This document shows positions 1 through 11,843 of a DNA stretch of 64,000 nucleotides, piece after piece; position 1 is the stretch's first letter; every line of letters starts with the position of its first letter. The stretch is from Muricea muricata (lineage: Eukaryota > Cnidaria > Anthozoa > Malacalcyonacea > Plexauridae): positions 8,189,013-8,253,012 of the forward strand of contig OY979723.1 of the NCBI GenBank assembly GCA_963855995.1, given 5' to 3'. The notes beneath the pieces are model-generated. The model saw only the letters and a program-made list of their open reading frames with translations, ran no database searches and was not told where the DNA came from. A program made the position numbers and the translations under genes.

Positions 1-1460
1 CTGGTTGGATTTGCTCATAAATAAGTATAAACCAGAGTTTCGAAAGATGCGAAACTTGGACAATGTTTACATTTGTGGGTCCCTATTGCCATGAGCAGAA
101 CAAATGTTTTATAGTTCAAGCAGTTTCATTATGTCATGCATCAACAAAATATTGTTAGGTGTCTAGCTTTAGCTAATATTGTTGCAGGGCTTTATAATTT
201 TGAGTGGCAGTAAAATATATTGGCTGCAATGATTGCTCTTAAGGTGGCTCCTTATGGTTTTGTTCAGTTATAACCGGATTTATAGAGATCAGACGCTGTC
301 CGCACGAATCACACGTGGAATATTCGTGATCAGCTACACCACAGATTAAGTATATACAGATATGGAACTCGCGCGTGTTTCTGTCCTCACTTTTGATGTC
401 ACGTCAACAGTGTACGCGTCAGCCTGTGGCAAGCGTCTGGCAAGTGTCATGAAAAAAATTAATAAGAAAATAGATAGGAAAAACCTAAATTTTGGCAATT
501 AAACTGCGATTTTAAAAAATATATAGTTCTGATTTTCGTCAACGTCTCAATTTTTGTGAATGGAGTTTAATCCAAACATTTTGACATGAAATGACTGTAC
601 AAGCGGCCCTTGCTGGTAAGAAAAACGAGAAAAAAAACGCGAAGGAGTGTGTTTTCAAAGTGTTCATACCTTTATCTGAAGACGTTGTTGATAATAATAC
701 CAACAGGTAAGTGTAATATTGCTTGTTTTGTCGTAAAGTTGACCAAAACTATTTGTAATTCACTTGTTTTGTGCTTACCAACGAAAATGTGGACAAAAAA
801 ACACTAGACAGGCAAGTTTCTCTCAAGCAGCCAGAAGATTCGAACTTGCCTGATGACATGTGAGAAATTTTACATTCCGAGCCATTTATGTTTGAATTTT
901 ATCCAAAAACAATTCACCCATACACTTATACACTTTGTCTTCGACCATGTTTTTAATTCTTCACGCCTAACGTTGTCTATTAAATATGCTTGTTAATATA
1001 TTAAAGTATACAATTCTATAAAGATTCAAGTTTACAAAATTCATATTCCCTATACACTCTGGTCAGATTATAAAGATAACTATACTGAAAAGGTTCAAAT
1101 AAACTATTTTGCTTTAATTCAGAATTTACATAATACCCAGAAAAACAAGATGGTGAAAAGAAAGCCAGTATCACAGCTGTAGTGACTTGACTATCACAGC
1201 TGTAGTGACATGGGCAAATACTCTTCATCAAGGTAATTAAAAAACACATATTTTGTTCACTTTTAAGTATGCCCTATTTTCTGAGGTACTTCAGATTGCA
1301 CCATGAACAGTTTGTATATGCATTTGTGAATGCACCACACATAGTGAAATAAGTACATGCATATATGAAAGCTTTGAGCTGCGAAACTCATGCTGTATTT
1401 TCTATCTATTCCATTATGTGGTATAGCCATCACTTGCTCATCTCATAAACCTACACTCTA
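1..1460. other. No gene recognised; AT-rich repeat DNA
   Basis: I see no convincing coding exon here. The stretch holds the left member of an inverted-repeat pair (339-451). Near 236-262 there is a weak similarity (AAGGTGGCTCC then GGTTTT) to the reverse complement of about 7205-7258, which may mark the ends of a decayed 7-kb element. A 65-codon frame at 610-807 has no domain character and I do not call it a gene. Confidence 0.4.
339..451 (+). repeat. Left member of inverted repeat (partner 5968-6089)
   Basis: From CCACAGATTAAGTATATACA onward this segment matches the reverse complement of 5968-6089, including ATATGGAACTCGCGCGTGTT, a GTACGCGTCAGC block and a terminal CTGG(C/T)AAGTGTCAT block. 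The two members are diverged by small indels, so the pair is old. The end resembles a 5' splice donor: GTAAGT in the partner, GCAAGT here. Each member may therefore have been a promoter plus first exon pointing inward. That reading is inference. Confidence 0.7.
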
Positions 1461-1850
1461 AATCTCCGAGTGTTGTGCCAACACCAAAATCGGTGTAAAT
1501 TCTTGCCTCCGTTTTTACACCAAAAAAAGTGTGAATTTACACTTTCGTAAGTGTTAGTTTACTTTAGTAAGTGTATTTTTACACCAAGTTGGTGTAAAGT
1601 AGCTTGCCTCAATATTTACACCATAAAAGTGTAAATTTATACTTGCAGTGTAAATATACACCAGGAGTGTATTTTCGCACCAAGTCGGTGTAATACCTGT
1701 AACACTAAAAAGGTGTAAATTCACACTGGTGTAAACATACACCTCTGGGGTGCAACTGTACACCAAGTTGGTGTCATAGTCACAGAAATTTCACCAACTT
1801 GGGCTAAACTTGTGGTATGAATATACACCTTGGAGCATATTTTTATGCCA
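1460..1850. repeat. Cluster of short palindromes TTTACAC/GTGTAAA
   Basis: About ten copies of a short imperfect palindrome occur here, with cores such as TACACCAAGTTGGTGTAAA and TACACCAAAAAAAGTGTGAA, spaced 20-40 bp apart. Each can fold into a small hairpin and neighbouring copies can pair with one another. The same motif cluster recurs at 4805-5055. Open frames crossing this block are products of the repeat. Confidence 0.75.
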
Positions 1851-2084
1851 AGTTAATTTAATCTAGGAGCATTCACATTCAAACAACTTCTCTTTGTTAA
1901 AAATATATATAATTGAAATATATGGTTAAATAAAACACTTACATGCAGAAATATTTAAACTGTATACTATATTTTGCCTCTTCCAAAGCAAGCTGCCTTT
2001 TCTCTGCCATTCTTATAATCTTGGGGGCCAACTGCAGCAAATTGATTTGCAGACTATCTACTAATTACTGTAGAGTTTAAAATA

Positions 2085-2265
2085 CTCTAAATTGTCACAT
2101 ATATTTTCAAGTAACTGTTCAAATACTGCTTACTGGAACCCCATATTTTCCAAGGCTGAATACTTTTCATAAATCAAAATATCTTGCATCCAATTGTTCA
2201 ATTAGCCTCGCATCAACTTGCTTTGACTCCTTCAGACAGGTTTAACCAGGTCTTCCATCATTTGC
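2085..2265 (+). repeat. Diverged inverted repeat (partner 7275-7450)
   Basis: Blocks AATTGTCACATATATTTT, CATATTTTCCAAGGC, CTTGCATCCAATT and GTTTAACCA appear in this order here and, as reverse complement, in 7275-7450. Identity looks like roughly 70-80 percent by eye with several indels. This probably marks an old foldback or paired insertions of one element family. Confidence 0.6.
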
Positions 2266-2993
2266 TGGGAATCTTGCAACCAAGTTTAACCAAAGGTGTT
2301 TCCAGGTAGTTATGTATCAAAGCCTGCAAAAGATAAGTAACATTATGTTGTCAAGATGATCTAATAGCTATATATTATGCATAACAGAATCATGTGACTT
2401 TAGGCACTCAATACAATAATACATGTATTGGGTAATCATAAATCACCCTTCTGTGCAATTACACTTCAATGCATGTTCGTGCATTTAATTTAAAAAAGGA
2501 TGATAAATTAATGGAGTGTCAACATTCTTCCTACACAATTATCTCATACTAAACAGAATAAAATAGAAAGGTTTACATTTTACATTGACAGATTGCTTGG
2601 TTAATAGTTTGACAAGTAGCACTTTTTCAAGTATTGATGAGTAGAATTGCAGACAAATTGCCATTATATAAAAATCCAGTGTACAAAGCCTTGAAAAATA
2701 CAGTGTGGCATAAAGGTTTACTGTCACACACAAGATACCCTGCCATCAAAGTGTAGTTAAGCCAAATTTATATGTAGTTCTAAACTTTTTGACTTCTCCA
2801 GCAATAATCGAAATAAATCCTGCATCCACATTAAGATGTCACAGCTTTTATGATTATTGTGAGATAATGTTATTCCTTTTCTGCCAGGAATGAACTAAAT
2901 TAAGCAGTGTAAAGCAAAACATGGTTGGTGTTTTAAAGGATTCATAACAGAAAAATTTACATTATTTACTTTTACACTTAACAATGCTAAATA
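2266..2993. other. No gene recognised
   Basis: AT-rich DNA without recognisable coding content. A 64-codon minus-strand frame at 2539-2733 has no domain features and is not called. Confidence 0.4.
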
Positions 2994-3317
2994 TTATATT
3001 TTGCCATATTTTTTATGCCAGATAATTTTGCTCATCAAGGGCAACCCTAATTGCAATCTGCTAAGATGGGTTGTTCCAGAGAAGTTTTCTATCTCCTGCA
3101 AGGAAGAAATTTTTGCCATCCAGGGAGGGTGAGGCATATTAGCATGTATAGATGTAAGTTTGTCCAAGGGGTTTACAGTATGGAGATATTTATCAGGCAA
3201 ATTGTTTGTAAATTTGAACCAAAAATAAATTGCTTTATGAATGTCCAAGTGAAGGGGGGATTTAAAACCAAGACGTTCTGGGATGGGGAAAATCTTTTCT
3301 TGAACAACCCGATACAT
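2994..3317 (-). pseudogene. Possible C-terminal fragment of a LINE reverse transcriptase
   Basis: A 107-codon minus-strand frame whose pattern resembles the region just after the catalytic core in CR1/L2-like non-LTR retrotransposons: an LGF..PL.LDI element, then a YFWFKF aromatic stretch, a spacer and a PW residue pair about 25 residues later. The known family pattern is roughly LG..PL..DI followed by a YW/FW motif and a later W. No catalytic YADD block, endonuclease or A-rich tail is visible nearby, so at best this is a 5'-truncated relic. A 97-codon frame on the opposite strand overlaps it. A chance open frame is a real alternative. Confidence 0.3.
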
Positions 3318-3344
3318 CCAAATACACTGTATATATTACAATAA

Positions 3345-4804
3345 GTTATATAAAATAATATTGTGGTGTTTTTCTGAGAACAAGATAGTTGGAGCATTAA
3401 AGCTGAGCATAATTTTTACAATGAAACAATTTGAATACTAATAAAATAGTTTGAACAATAAAATCAGTCCAAGCACTAGAGTAATTCTGTATGTCAATAA
3501 ATTATGAATATTACGACAAAGTAGGAGTTGTGTAAAGGCCGTTAAATTTCCCTCATTAGATATTAGGAAATCAGTTATTGAGTCTACTTCATCCCTTATA
3601 ATGGCCTGATGGCCACATCACAACAATATGATCAGTGGCAATCAGTCAACTTCAATTGATCCAAACACAAGATATAAACAAACACAGGTTAACAAAATCT
3701 AGCTAAATGCTACGTATCAAGGAAAATAGAGGATGTATTTATTTACAAATACCATCGCGCGAAATTCAAATCATAAAATGCGAGTAATTTAATCTTAAAA
3801 TGGAATACGTGTTTACATCAACGATGGAAGGAAGTAAATATTACACGTTAAATTTGCGTTATCAATACAAAAACCAGAACAATATGCTTACCTGAGTTTT
3901 ATGCCGTCTTTTGTGATGTATGCGGAGTTATTCCATTGTCTATTTTGGTTAAATACTGTCTTTCTTTGTTGTAGAAAACCAACGATATAAATAACATTTG
4001 CAAAATATGTGTTGAAGTGACGCTATCCCGGTGAGCTTCGCGCGCGCAGGTCTTCCACTGATCTGCGGAAGTACTGGACATAAATCTACTTGTAGATGTG
4101 CAACCACGATCAAACATATTTTAAAATCTTTTTGAAACGTTCTCGAAATATTAATTTATTGCAATCTCTGGACTATCAACCTGTAGCCTTTAAAAGGTAG
4201 AATATAAACGAGAGAGGATGCTATGAATTATGAAACTACATGTGATATAGATTGACGGACTAAAGTCAGTGACAAAGGAAATTTTCGAAAACGTAGACCT
4301 TAGAACCCTGGCACACGACCTTGTCTTATAAAGCTGACAGTAATTCTAAGCTGCACCCTAGATTAACCTATAATGGTTACAAAAAAACTTTAAGTTTTTT
4401 TCCACACTTCTGCCTGCAAACAATTTATTTATAAGTTAGTGTGTCAATCTATATGTCGATTCGTATTTCATTGTTGGTGTCTTTTCTCGTCTACCCGTTT
4501 AAGGCTATACAGACTGATAGCTGAAAGCTTGTAATCGATCAATATTTGAACAAGAGAGTGTTTCGTGTATTTCATGTATATTTCTGATCTGCGGAACGAA
4601 AATATTTTCCATTTCAAATCGGGTATATGTAAATATAAAATCTTATTCCCACAAGTCCACAGTTATCAAACTGCAACTAGACAACTCGACGACACAGATT
4701 CGATACTTGACAAACTTATTTATAAGAGATCCATGCGGGCTTTATAAATAACTCCCCGAAATTAACAGTATATGTATAGGTGGAAGTCTAATTTAAAGAC
4801 AAAG
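3345..4804. other. No gene recognised
   Basis: No exon with domain character. GC-richer islands occur near 3760-3790 and 4020-4080 (GCGCGCAGG), and a sequence resembling a minus-strand splice donor (CTTACCTGAG) lies at 3888-3897. These are weak hints of an old minus-strand promoter and first exon that I cannot confirm. The frame at 3899-4117 on the minus strand is not recognisable. Confidence 0.35.
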
Positions 4805-5055
4805 TTGTCATAATCATCTTTACACTAAAGAAGTGTATTAATGCACTTAAATAGTGTTTAGTTACCGGTTTTTGGTGTGAATTTACATCAATTTAGTGTA
4901 AATACGGCTTTACACTAAACAAGTGTTAGAGTAACACAATAAAAGTGTAATAATACACCTGGCAATCTAATTTTACACCTGACAAGTGTAATTAACCAAT
5001 TTACACCGAAATTGTGTAAACTTACACCTATTTGGTGTTCCCTGAACACTTTGAA
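4805..5055. repeat. Second cluster of TTTACAC/GTGTAAA short palindromes
   Basis: Same motif family as 1460-1850: repeated TTTACACTAA.nAGTGTnA, TTTACACC..GTGTAA and TTACACCTATTTGGTGT cores about 20-40 bp apart. The two clusters lie between the inverted-repeat members at 339-451 and 5968-6089 at roughly mirror-symmetric distances. They may be subterminal arrays of one larger decayed element. Confidence 0.7.
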
Positions 5056-5967
5056 ATTTATACAAGAAACTTGTTGCACATATAATTGTCAAATCCTCAA
5101 TTCAAGTTTTCCCTGTTCACATGAACACATTATGTGCAATATGTTTCTCTAGGATAAAAAGTCTCAGCTGGGATAAAAAGTTTGTTGCAAGTTGCTACTT
5201 TCAGCTACAATACTCTTCAATTTAAGTTTGTTCTTGTAAAAAGAATACTTTTTTTCTCTTTTAGTTGCCAACAATCCTTTGGGACTATTCATTGACAAGC
5301 AAGATCCAATCCTTTTAAGAAAGCTTGTGGCAGTCTTATGCTCCAAAGCAGACTCAGCAGTACTTTAGCAGATACAATCCTAGCAGATAATCAGAACAGG
5401 ATAGTGAGAACCATGCAGTGAAAATCAGTGACTAGAGTTAATATAAAACAAAGCTCCACTTTTTAGCATGATTAGGGACTGTTTACACGATTGTATGTAA
5501 ATAAAATATAAGTATAAACTCTTGCTTAACCAATATTGTTAATATGTTAAATGCAAAAGTTAAATAGTGTTTACAACACTACTATATGCTTGTAGCCTCG
5601 ATCAAAGGTCTAACTTGCAAAGAGCTAGCTAGCTTCTCGTCGTTTTGAAATCAGCTCTTTCATCTTTCCTTACTACTTTGAGATCTCAACAATTTTAAAA
5701 CAAAGTTAACCGATCATGTAATTGACCCATCAAAGTGATCAAGGGTAGAGGTCGGCAGGTCATGTCAATACATCGCTTGTATTTCTGCCTTGAAATAAAC
5801 TCTGAATAAACTCTATCGTAAAGCTTTTCCACTCAAAAACAACCACCTACCATTTATCTTTAAATTTCGAGCTCAAAACAGTGAAATCTTGCTCCAATTT
5901 TGTAAAATATGCATTTTTTCTCTTTCGAACACCGTTTTCCCTATACTTTTACCTAAGAATTCGAAGG
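5056..5967. other. No gene recognised
   Basis: No recognisable gene. A 60-codon minus-strand frame at 5164-5346 is lysine/serine-rich and resembles nothing I know. The segment 5580-5900 is somewhat less AT-rich and lies just inside the inverted-repeat member with a minus-strand donor-like sequence. Confidence 0.35.
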
Positions 5968-6089
5968 ATGACACTTACCAGAGCAATTTTGCGTGGCGCG
6001 TGGGGTGACGCAAGCTGACGCGTACGTGAGGACACAAAATAATAAGGAAACACGCGCGAGTTCCATATCTGTATATACTTAATCTGTGG
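5968..6089 (-). repeat. Right member of inverted repeat (partner 339-451)
   Basis: Reverse complement of 339-451 with small indels; the shared GAACTCGCGCGTGTTTC and ACTTAATCTGTGG blocks are clear. On the minus strand it ends in CTCTG followed by GTAAGTGTCAT, a good 5' splice-donor consensus. Here the element may have carried a promoter and first exon transcribed leftward. Confidence 0.65.
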
Positions 6090-7274
6090 CTAAATTTTGA
6101 TCAGCTATAATAAAAGTTTTCACATTCAAAGTTGAAAACATTGTTTTTGCCGATATTTTTGTGTTTCTACACACAAAAAAGACGACAGTTCTTCCTTACA
6201 ATCGTTTGTGTTTCCAAGTTCAAGATTAGATGCTTTAAATCAGTTTTAAAACAATTTTTAGGCGCTTTTTTATGTCCGGTAATGTAATTTTTGTTGCTCG
6301 AAATTTTACGAAAGTGTATGGACTCCGACAGAACCATTTTGTATTGACTTTATCGACTTCATGGCTCTTCTGAAATGTTACCGAAGCTTATGTAAGTTTT
6401 CTTGTTTGATTAAGGTCGGATGTCTGTCGCGTTTTAATACCATAGTCTTATAACTATCGTACATACAGTCATGAGTTTTGAAAATATTTTCGTACATCGG
6501 TTTTTAATGACAAGAATAAATTTAAGAAGCAGTGGTTTGATTTTATGCCTTATCATGTCTTGTTTTTACTTTTTGGCAATATGAATGTCTTTTAATCTCT
6601 TCTTAAATAAGGTTAAACCCAAAATTTCAAACGAAAAAACATTATCTAAATAATTATCTATTATCAAAAACACGCATTTCTCGCTGTTCTGGTTGTTGCC
6701 CACGAAATGTGCCGGACTCCACGCATGAAAAACTGGTTTCAAAAATTTTATGACGTCAAAACAAAAAAATATAATGAAATTAAACTGTAAATTTTGCCCG
6801 TTTCCTTCGGTGAATTTTTTTAAAATTTTGCTCATCAATTACCATCGCTCAAGTGCTTGAAATGTAATTTTTTCGAAAAATTTTATCAAAGGGATTTTTT
6901 TTTTAAATTGATTTTTGACATTTTGTAGGATAATTAAAAAACCTATTAATAGAATTTTTTTAAAGTGTGTAAGTGAAACCCTTACGTCAGTACCATACAA
7001 TATGCTCAGTTAAAAAATAATTCACCGAAGGAAATCTCGAAAATTGCGGAAAGAAGACGAAACGCAAGCCATGTTCTCATCCATTTGTTGCCATGGCAAC
7101 AATCTTCTAGCGCAAAATCACCACTTTAAGATCTTCAGCAAGACTTCAATAACACTTGTACTGAATTTCATAGTTTTATAATAAAAGATGTGGAAATGAA
7201 ACGGTTCTAACGGCTACAATGCACTTTTTAACTAAAACCGCAGGGAGCCCCCTTACAAAATTTTCATAGTGAAG
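6090..7274. other. No gene recognised
   Basis: Very AT-rich, with no coding evidence. Near 7240-7256 the minus strand reads GTAAGGGGGCTCCCTGCGGTTTT, weakly mirroring about 236-262. Confidence 0.35.
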
Positions 7275-7450
7275 TCAAAGCAGCTCATGCAAGCCTTGGT
7301 TAAACTTGTTTAAAGTGTAGTTCGATCAAATGATGCAAGGTTTGGTAATTGGATGCAAGGTATTCTGCCTTGGAAAATATAGAGTTCCACTAAGCTCTTT
7401 CACTGTATTCAAACAGTTTTTTAAAATATATGTGACAATTGAATATTTCA
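7275..7450 (-). repeat. Diverged inverted repeat (partner 2085-2265)
   Basis: Reverse complement of 2085-2265 block by block: GTTTAACCAAGGCTTGCAT, TTGCATCCAATTACC, CTATATTTTCCAAGGC and TTGTCACATATATTTT. Copies are too diverged for a recent event. Confidence 0.6.
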
Positions 7451-7565
7451 AACTCTCCGTATATTATATTCTTATTTTATAGTATTCATGTATACATATT
7501 CATGCATATAATATTACTATAGACCTAAGACTTTGAATTGTGCCACTTGTGTGAAATGCATGCCA

Positions 7566-7828
7566 GGGCTTGCAAAATATTGAAAAAAGTCGTTGTCCTC
7601 GGGACAGGCAACATTCGCAATTTCATTATTTGCATAAGTCTATTTATTGCTTGTCCTGTATTAAATTAGATAAAAAATTTAAAAAATGAAATTATAAAGC
7701 ACAACAACAAAACTGTATTTAGTCATGAAAACCCAAATATGCCCTTTGAGACATTAGTCAATAGATTTTAGTTGCTCAACACAAATTTTTAGTTTCCTGG
7801 GACATCAGATAGGCAATTTTGCAAGCGC
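7566..7828. mobile_element. Probable MITE with GGGCTTGCAAAAT inverted ends
   Basis: GGGCTTGCAAAAT at the left and ATTTTGCAAGCGCC at the right form imperfect terminal inverted repeats 263 bp apart. A second block (GTCC.CGGGACA against GGGACATCAGATAGG) continues the symmetry inside. No internal coding. A target duplication is not obvious, so the exact ends are uncertain. Confidence 0.45.
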
Positions 7829-8799
7829 CGATACATTTGTGTGAGGCAACAAGAAAGACTGATTCATCAAATTGCAACCAAAATAATTTTCAAAAAGACA
7901 GGAACCAAAAAAATAAACTTTTGGACCAGTTATTCTTTGGTTCTTTTATCCAAATACGTTTTTGTTAAACAACCAAATGAACTAATGTGGACTCAAATGC
8001 CTTTATTAACTGTGTGAATATTGACCTCACCAGTGCTCTTCTGCAAGATGTGACATCAGTATATTATGTCTTTGACACACCCTACTTTGATGTTATAGAT
8101 GTGGTGCTGTCCTTTTTGCAAGGTATAGTTTTCAAGTGCAGTGAGCAGTGAGGATGCTTAGCAGAGAAGTGTTTAGCGTATATAGTATATAGTATAATAA
8201 TAACATATATACATATATATGTGGCAAATAGGATAAATAAGTAAATAATAACATCGAAAAAAGTTAGATATCTCGACAAGGAAGAGAGTCACAAAAATGG
8301 CAGGCAAAACTCAAGTGCCCCTTTCACAACCTCGATCCCTATAGGGCCTTTTCTTGAATTGGGGAAGGGAAAAGGCCCTGGCATCGGCTGGTCTATTTTG
8401 TAATCCCATTGGCTCATTCAAACTTTCAATTAATTAAGAGTATAATTTATTCATAAAATTCAACTGAAGAGAGATTTAAATCATTTAAATCCTTTGCTTA
8501 GTTTGTTTATGTAGCTTAAATCACTTATTAACACTCTTAACACTCTTCGTATAAAGTCATATACGTAGAATATCCGTATGCTTCATCATCGGAATTTCAT
8601 GAAAGTGTAGGGACAACTTATGCATGTTATCAGCTCACACACGTCAATCTTCCAAACAAGTTTTAACTGTGTTATACCTACTACGCACTTACTCTACCAG
8701 GTTTAACATATTACTTTATTTCATTGGGCATTTTAGTGTCATATATACAGCCGAAGATGTAGAGCCAGCTATAGTCCGTAGAAGGTTGCTTTTATTTAG
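7829..8799. other. No gene recognised; TA-rich and short palindromic tracts
   Basis: Contains a TATATAGTATATAG/ACATATATAC low-complexity tract at 8176-8222. A short inverted repeat (AGGGCCTTTTC with GGGAAAAGGCCCT) lies at 8344-8381. Frames at 8082-8279 and 8624-8869 are not recognisable proteins. Confidence 0.35.
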
Positions 8800-10065
8800 G
8801 TTGCACCGAGCGTCAAAATTTCTTCACTGTATCAGGCGAAAAATACCTTACGCAAACACTCAGGCCTAGCATTCCCGATTATAGCCGAGCTCCCAAGTAT
8901 AAAGCCTTGCATGCCGGTATATGTACGCATTTTTACGTTACAACTTGTCGTGCATGACTTCCAATCTGTCGTATGGAAACGACACTGTTTATCAGTTGAT
9001 TGTTGATTTGTTGTTGTGCGAAATATTATTATATTATGAAGTACTTGATATTATTCTTAAGATCAACAAGTAAAGTGTTTGGTACATTGTGGACCGGGCA
9101 GTCTTGGGAAAGCAAATGATTGTACAAAAATGTTTATTTTTTTTCATAAAAATGTAAAATATTTAAGCACAGCAGAAATTGTTGCCTATGACGAGCGCCA
9201 CACACACACGAAAAGGTAGCTATTTCATTATCTATAACTCATACTGAAAAAAACGATGTTTTAATTTCACCTGAAATCCAGCACAACAATTCTTTTTAGT
9301 GAGATGAAAACTTCACGTATCACCGTTTTGTTAATTTTTTAGGAAAATCACAACTAACTGTCTCGTTTTGTCATATACCGAAACCATTGTATTGTATTGA
9401 TCGAGTACTGGCTATAAATTATTTCAAGTACAATAAAAAGTATGTACGTACAAGAATATGAAACAAGTGCTGCGTGTTTATTGCTCTTGGAGTTGCTCAA
9501 CACTAATAAAAGCAAGTGTAGTTTATCTGATATCCGAAGGTATAAATCACTGATGCTTTTTGAGCACAAACATAGCATGATATGACGTCTAGGTGCGCCT
9601 GTATCAAGTTTGTACCGGTTTAGAAACAGTGCAGCTATTGCAGCATAGTCTATTTTGAGAAGTTTGTTGTGCAATGCAAATGATTTAGTCGTACACACTG
9701 TGGTATCAGTGGACAATAGGGCTACTCAGCAGTGCAACCTGTCGTGCTATTTGTATTTACTGTCGGTGACCAGAAATTTCAGCGTTGTTATTGCGCTGGG
9801 CAACAAATTGCAATTGAATGCAATTTACACATTACGTTGAGTGACCCTACTGTCCATCTCCAATACTGCATGTGAATTACAGACACTGGAAATCAGATGA
9901 TATACGGTTTTCTTTGCATTCCACGTTTCTTATCAACTATAGCTTCATATGATCTATGATTTTAAGAGCTAAATTCATACTAATTTCTCAGTAACTAATG
10001 CTAATAAATATTTCAGTCTTTGATGACTGTCAGCTTAATTTTTTTATTCCATCAAAATTCTTTTA
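8800..10065 (-). repeat. Left arm of large foldback repeat (diverged)
   Basis: This arm is a diverged reverse complement of about 10470-12360. Clear anchors are GAGCGTCAAAATT, CAGGCGAAAAATACCTTACGC, AGCATTCCCGATTA, the block around AACCGGTACAAACTTGATAC (here on the minus strand near 9600-9623) and GACGTCATATCATG. About 400 bp of loop separates the arms. Reading frames shared with the other arm (minus 9354-9716 against plus 10995-11261) are diverged translations of the same repeat. Confidence 0.75.
9714..9857. repeat. Module with ACAGTAGGG(T/C)CACTCA-like ends
   Basis: The left end ACAATAGGGCTACTCA and the right end TGAGTGACCCTACTGT are imperfect inverted repeats about 140 bp apart, enclosing GCAGTGCAAC and TCAGCGTTGTTATTGCGC. 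The same module recurs near 10785-10955, in the arm copy near 29570-29745, and inside the MITE at 27883-28116. It may be an old MITE carried along inside the larger repeat. Confidence 0.5.
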
Positions 10066-10426
10066 AATAGTTTTGAGTCCAATTTAATATTGGAAAATAT
10101 GCACGAGTATGTTTTAATTATGTTTTTCCCCACAATACACGAAAAATTTTAAAAATATTAAATGCTTATAAAAAGGAGAAAAATTGCAGGAAAAAAACGT
10201 AATACGGCCGTATTAATTCGAGATTGATTTCCTACTTGCAAAGGAGGATCTAGAGTATATCCCATCAGTTCCGTAACTGGCATATTTTTTTTAATCAATG
10301 CTTTACGCAGTCAGTTTTAAGACATAATATGTGATGAGATTTTCGACTGAACATATGGACAGCGGATATTGTCTTTCCATCAATTTGATGGAAAAGTATG
10401 AATGAAAAAGTTATTTCCGCCTGTTG
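10065..10426 (+). repeat. Loop segment of foldback, direct copy at 30222-30572
   Basis: Shares GCACGAGTATGTTTT, GGATCTAGAGTATATCC, CAGTTCCGTAACTGGCAT and GAAAAGTATGAATGAAAAAG with 30222-30572, in the same orientation. The adjacent arm is inverted between the two loci. This is the behaviour expected if both loci are copies of one foldback element and the second copy lost an arm. Confidence 0.65.
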
Positions 10427-11438
10427 GGTGTATACAAAAGACCCAACATGCTTGTTTTGTAGAAACGACACTATACAAATTTAAAAGAATTTTGATGGAA
10501 TCAAAAAATTAAGCTGACAGTCATCAAAGACTGTGATTGGTGTGAAATTTGCTCTTGAGTAAAATCATAGAAAATATATGAAGCTATAAAATACAAAAGA
10601 ATAGTAACTCCGAAACACATGAAAATGTTGTTCGGAATTACTATCCTTTTGTATTTTATTAAAATACTGGGTGGCTCTCGTAAGTATATGAAGCTATAGT
10701 TGATAAGAAAGGTGGAATGCAAGGAAAACCGTATGATCTAATTTCCATTGTCTACAATTCACAGCATTGGAGTGGAAAGTAGGGTCAGAATTTGATGTGA
10801 CCAGGCATTACGCATATCATCACCAATATCACAGCTATTCAATTACATTTTGTTGCTCGGCGCAATAACAACGCTGAACTTCAGTTCTAGTCGCAGAGAG
10901 TAAATTACATAAAAATAGCACGGCAGGTTGCACTGCTAAGTAGCCCTACGTACACTGATACCATGGTGTTATACTGTGTTTATGACTAAATCATTTGCAT
11001 TGCAAAACAAATTTCTCAAACTATAGACTATGTTGCATTAGCTGCACTAATCTAAACCGGTACAAACTTGATACAGGCGCACCTAGACGTCATATCATGC
11101 CATTTTGTGTTCAAAAAGCATCAGTGATTTATACGTTCGGATATCAGAAAAACTACACTTGCCTTTTAGTTGTGTTGAGTAACTTCAAGAGCAATAAACA
11201 CGCACAGTACTCTTTTCACATACTGGTATGTATACTTTTTATTCTACCTGAAATAATTTAGCCAACACTCGATCAATACAACACAATGCTTTTGGTATAT
11301 GACTAAACGAAACAAGTTAGCTGTGATTTTTCCTAAAAATGAACAAAAAGGTGATACAGGTAAAATTTTCATGTCGCTAAAAAATTGATGCGCTGAATTT
11401 CAGTTGAAAAACATCGGTTTTTTGAGGATGAGTTATAG

Positions 11439-11707
11439 TAATACCATGATCAACTCGGTTTCTATTGTTCTCAGAGTGACATTTAATCGCTAAATTACTC
11501 AGAAGAGCGAATTTTCTCTAATTTTCCCCCAAAACGGGGAAAATTAGAAATTTTCCATAATTTGTATGCATGACTGAAATCCAAACAAATCAACACTTTA
11601 CACAACAAAATAATCAGATATTTATGTATTTTCAACACAATATATTATTCCCAAGCCATTTCTTACAATTCAAATTATACTGTATATCCTCGTTAATCAT
11701 GGTATTA
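11439..11707. mobile_element. MITE with TAATACCATGAT inverted ends, long form
   Basis: TAATACCATGAT at the left and ATCATGGTATTA at the right are perfect 12-bp terminal inverted repeats, 269 bp overall. Internally it holds a near-palindrome around TTTTCCCCCAAAACGGGGAAAA. Only 5 bp (CAAAC) separate it from a second element with the same ends. The inverted arm copy is at 28813-29081. Confidence 0.7.
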
Positions 11708-11712
11708 CAAAC

Positions 11713-11843
11713 TAATACCATGATATGTCGGGAAATTAGTGATTAAATGTCCCTCACCCTCGGGAGGTTTGTGGAATTCCACAAACCTCCCTCGGCTTTC
11801 GGGGACATTTAATCACTATACTTTCCCTCATATCATGGTATTA
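11713..11843. mobile_element. MITE with TAATACCATGAT inverted ends, short hairpin form
   Basis: 131 bp with the same 12-bp ends as its neighbour. The interior is an almost complete palindrome: AGTGATTAAATGTCC ... GGACATTTAATCACT, with a perfect core GAGGTTTGTGGAATTCCACA continuing symmetrically. Transcribed from either strand it would form one long hairpin. The arm copy is at 28677-28807. Confidence 0.75.

Noticed and set aside
1460-5055. CRISPR-like array from regularly spaced short repeats
   Set aside because: Spacing and loops are irregular, repeats are imperfect palindromes, and the window is clearly eukaryotic with no cas genes.
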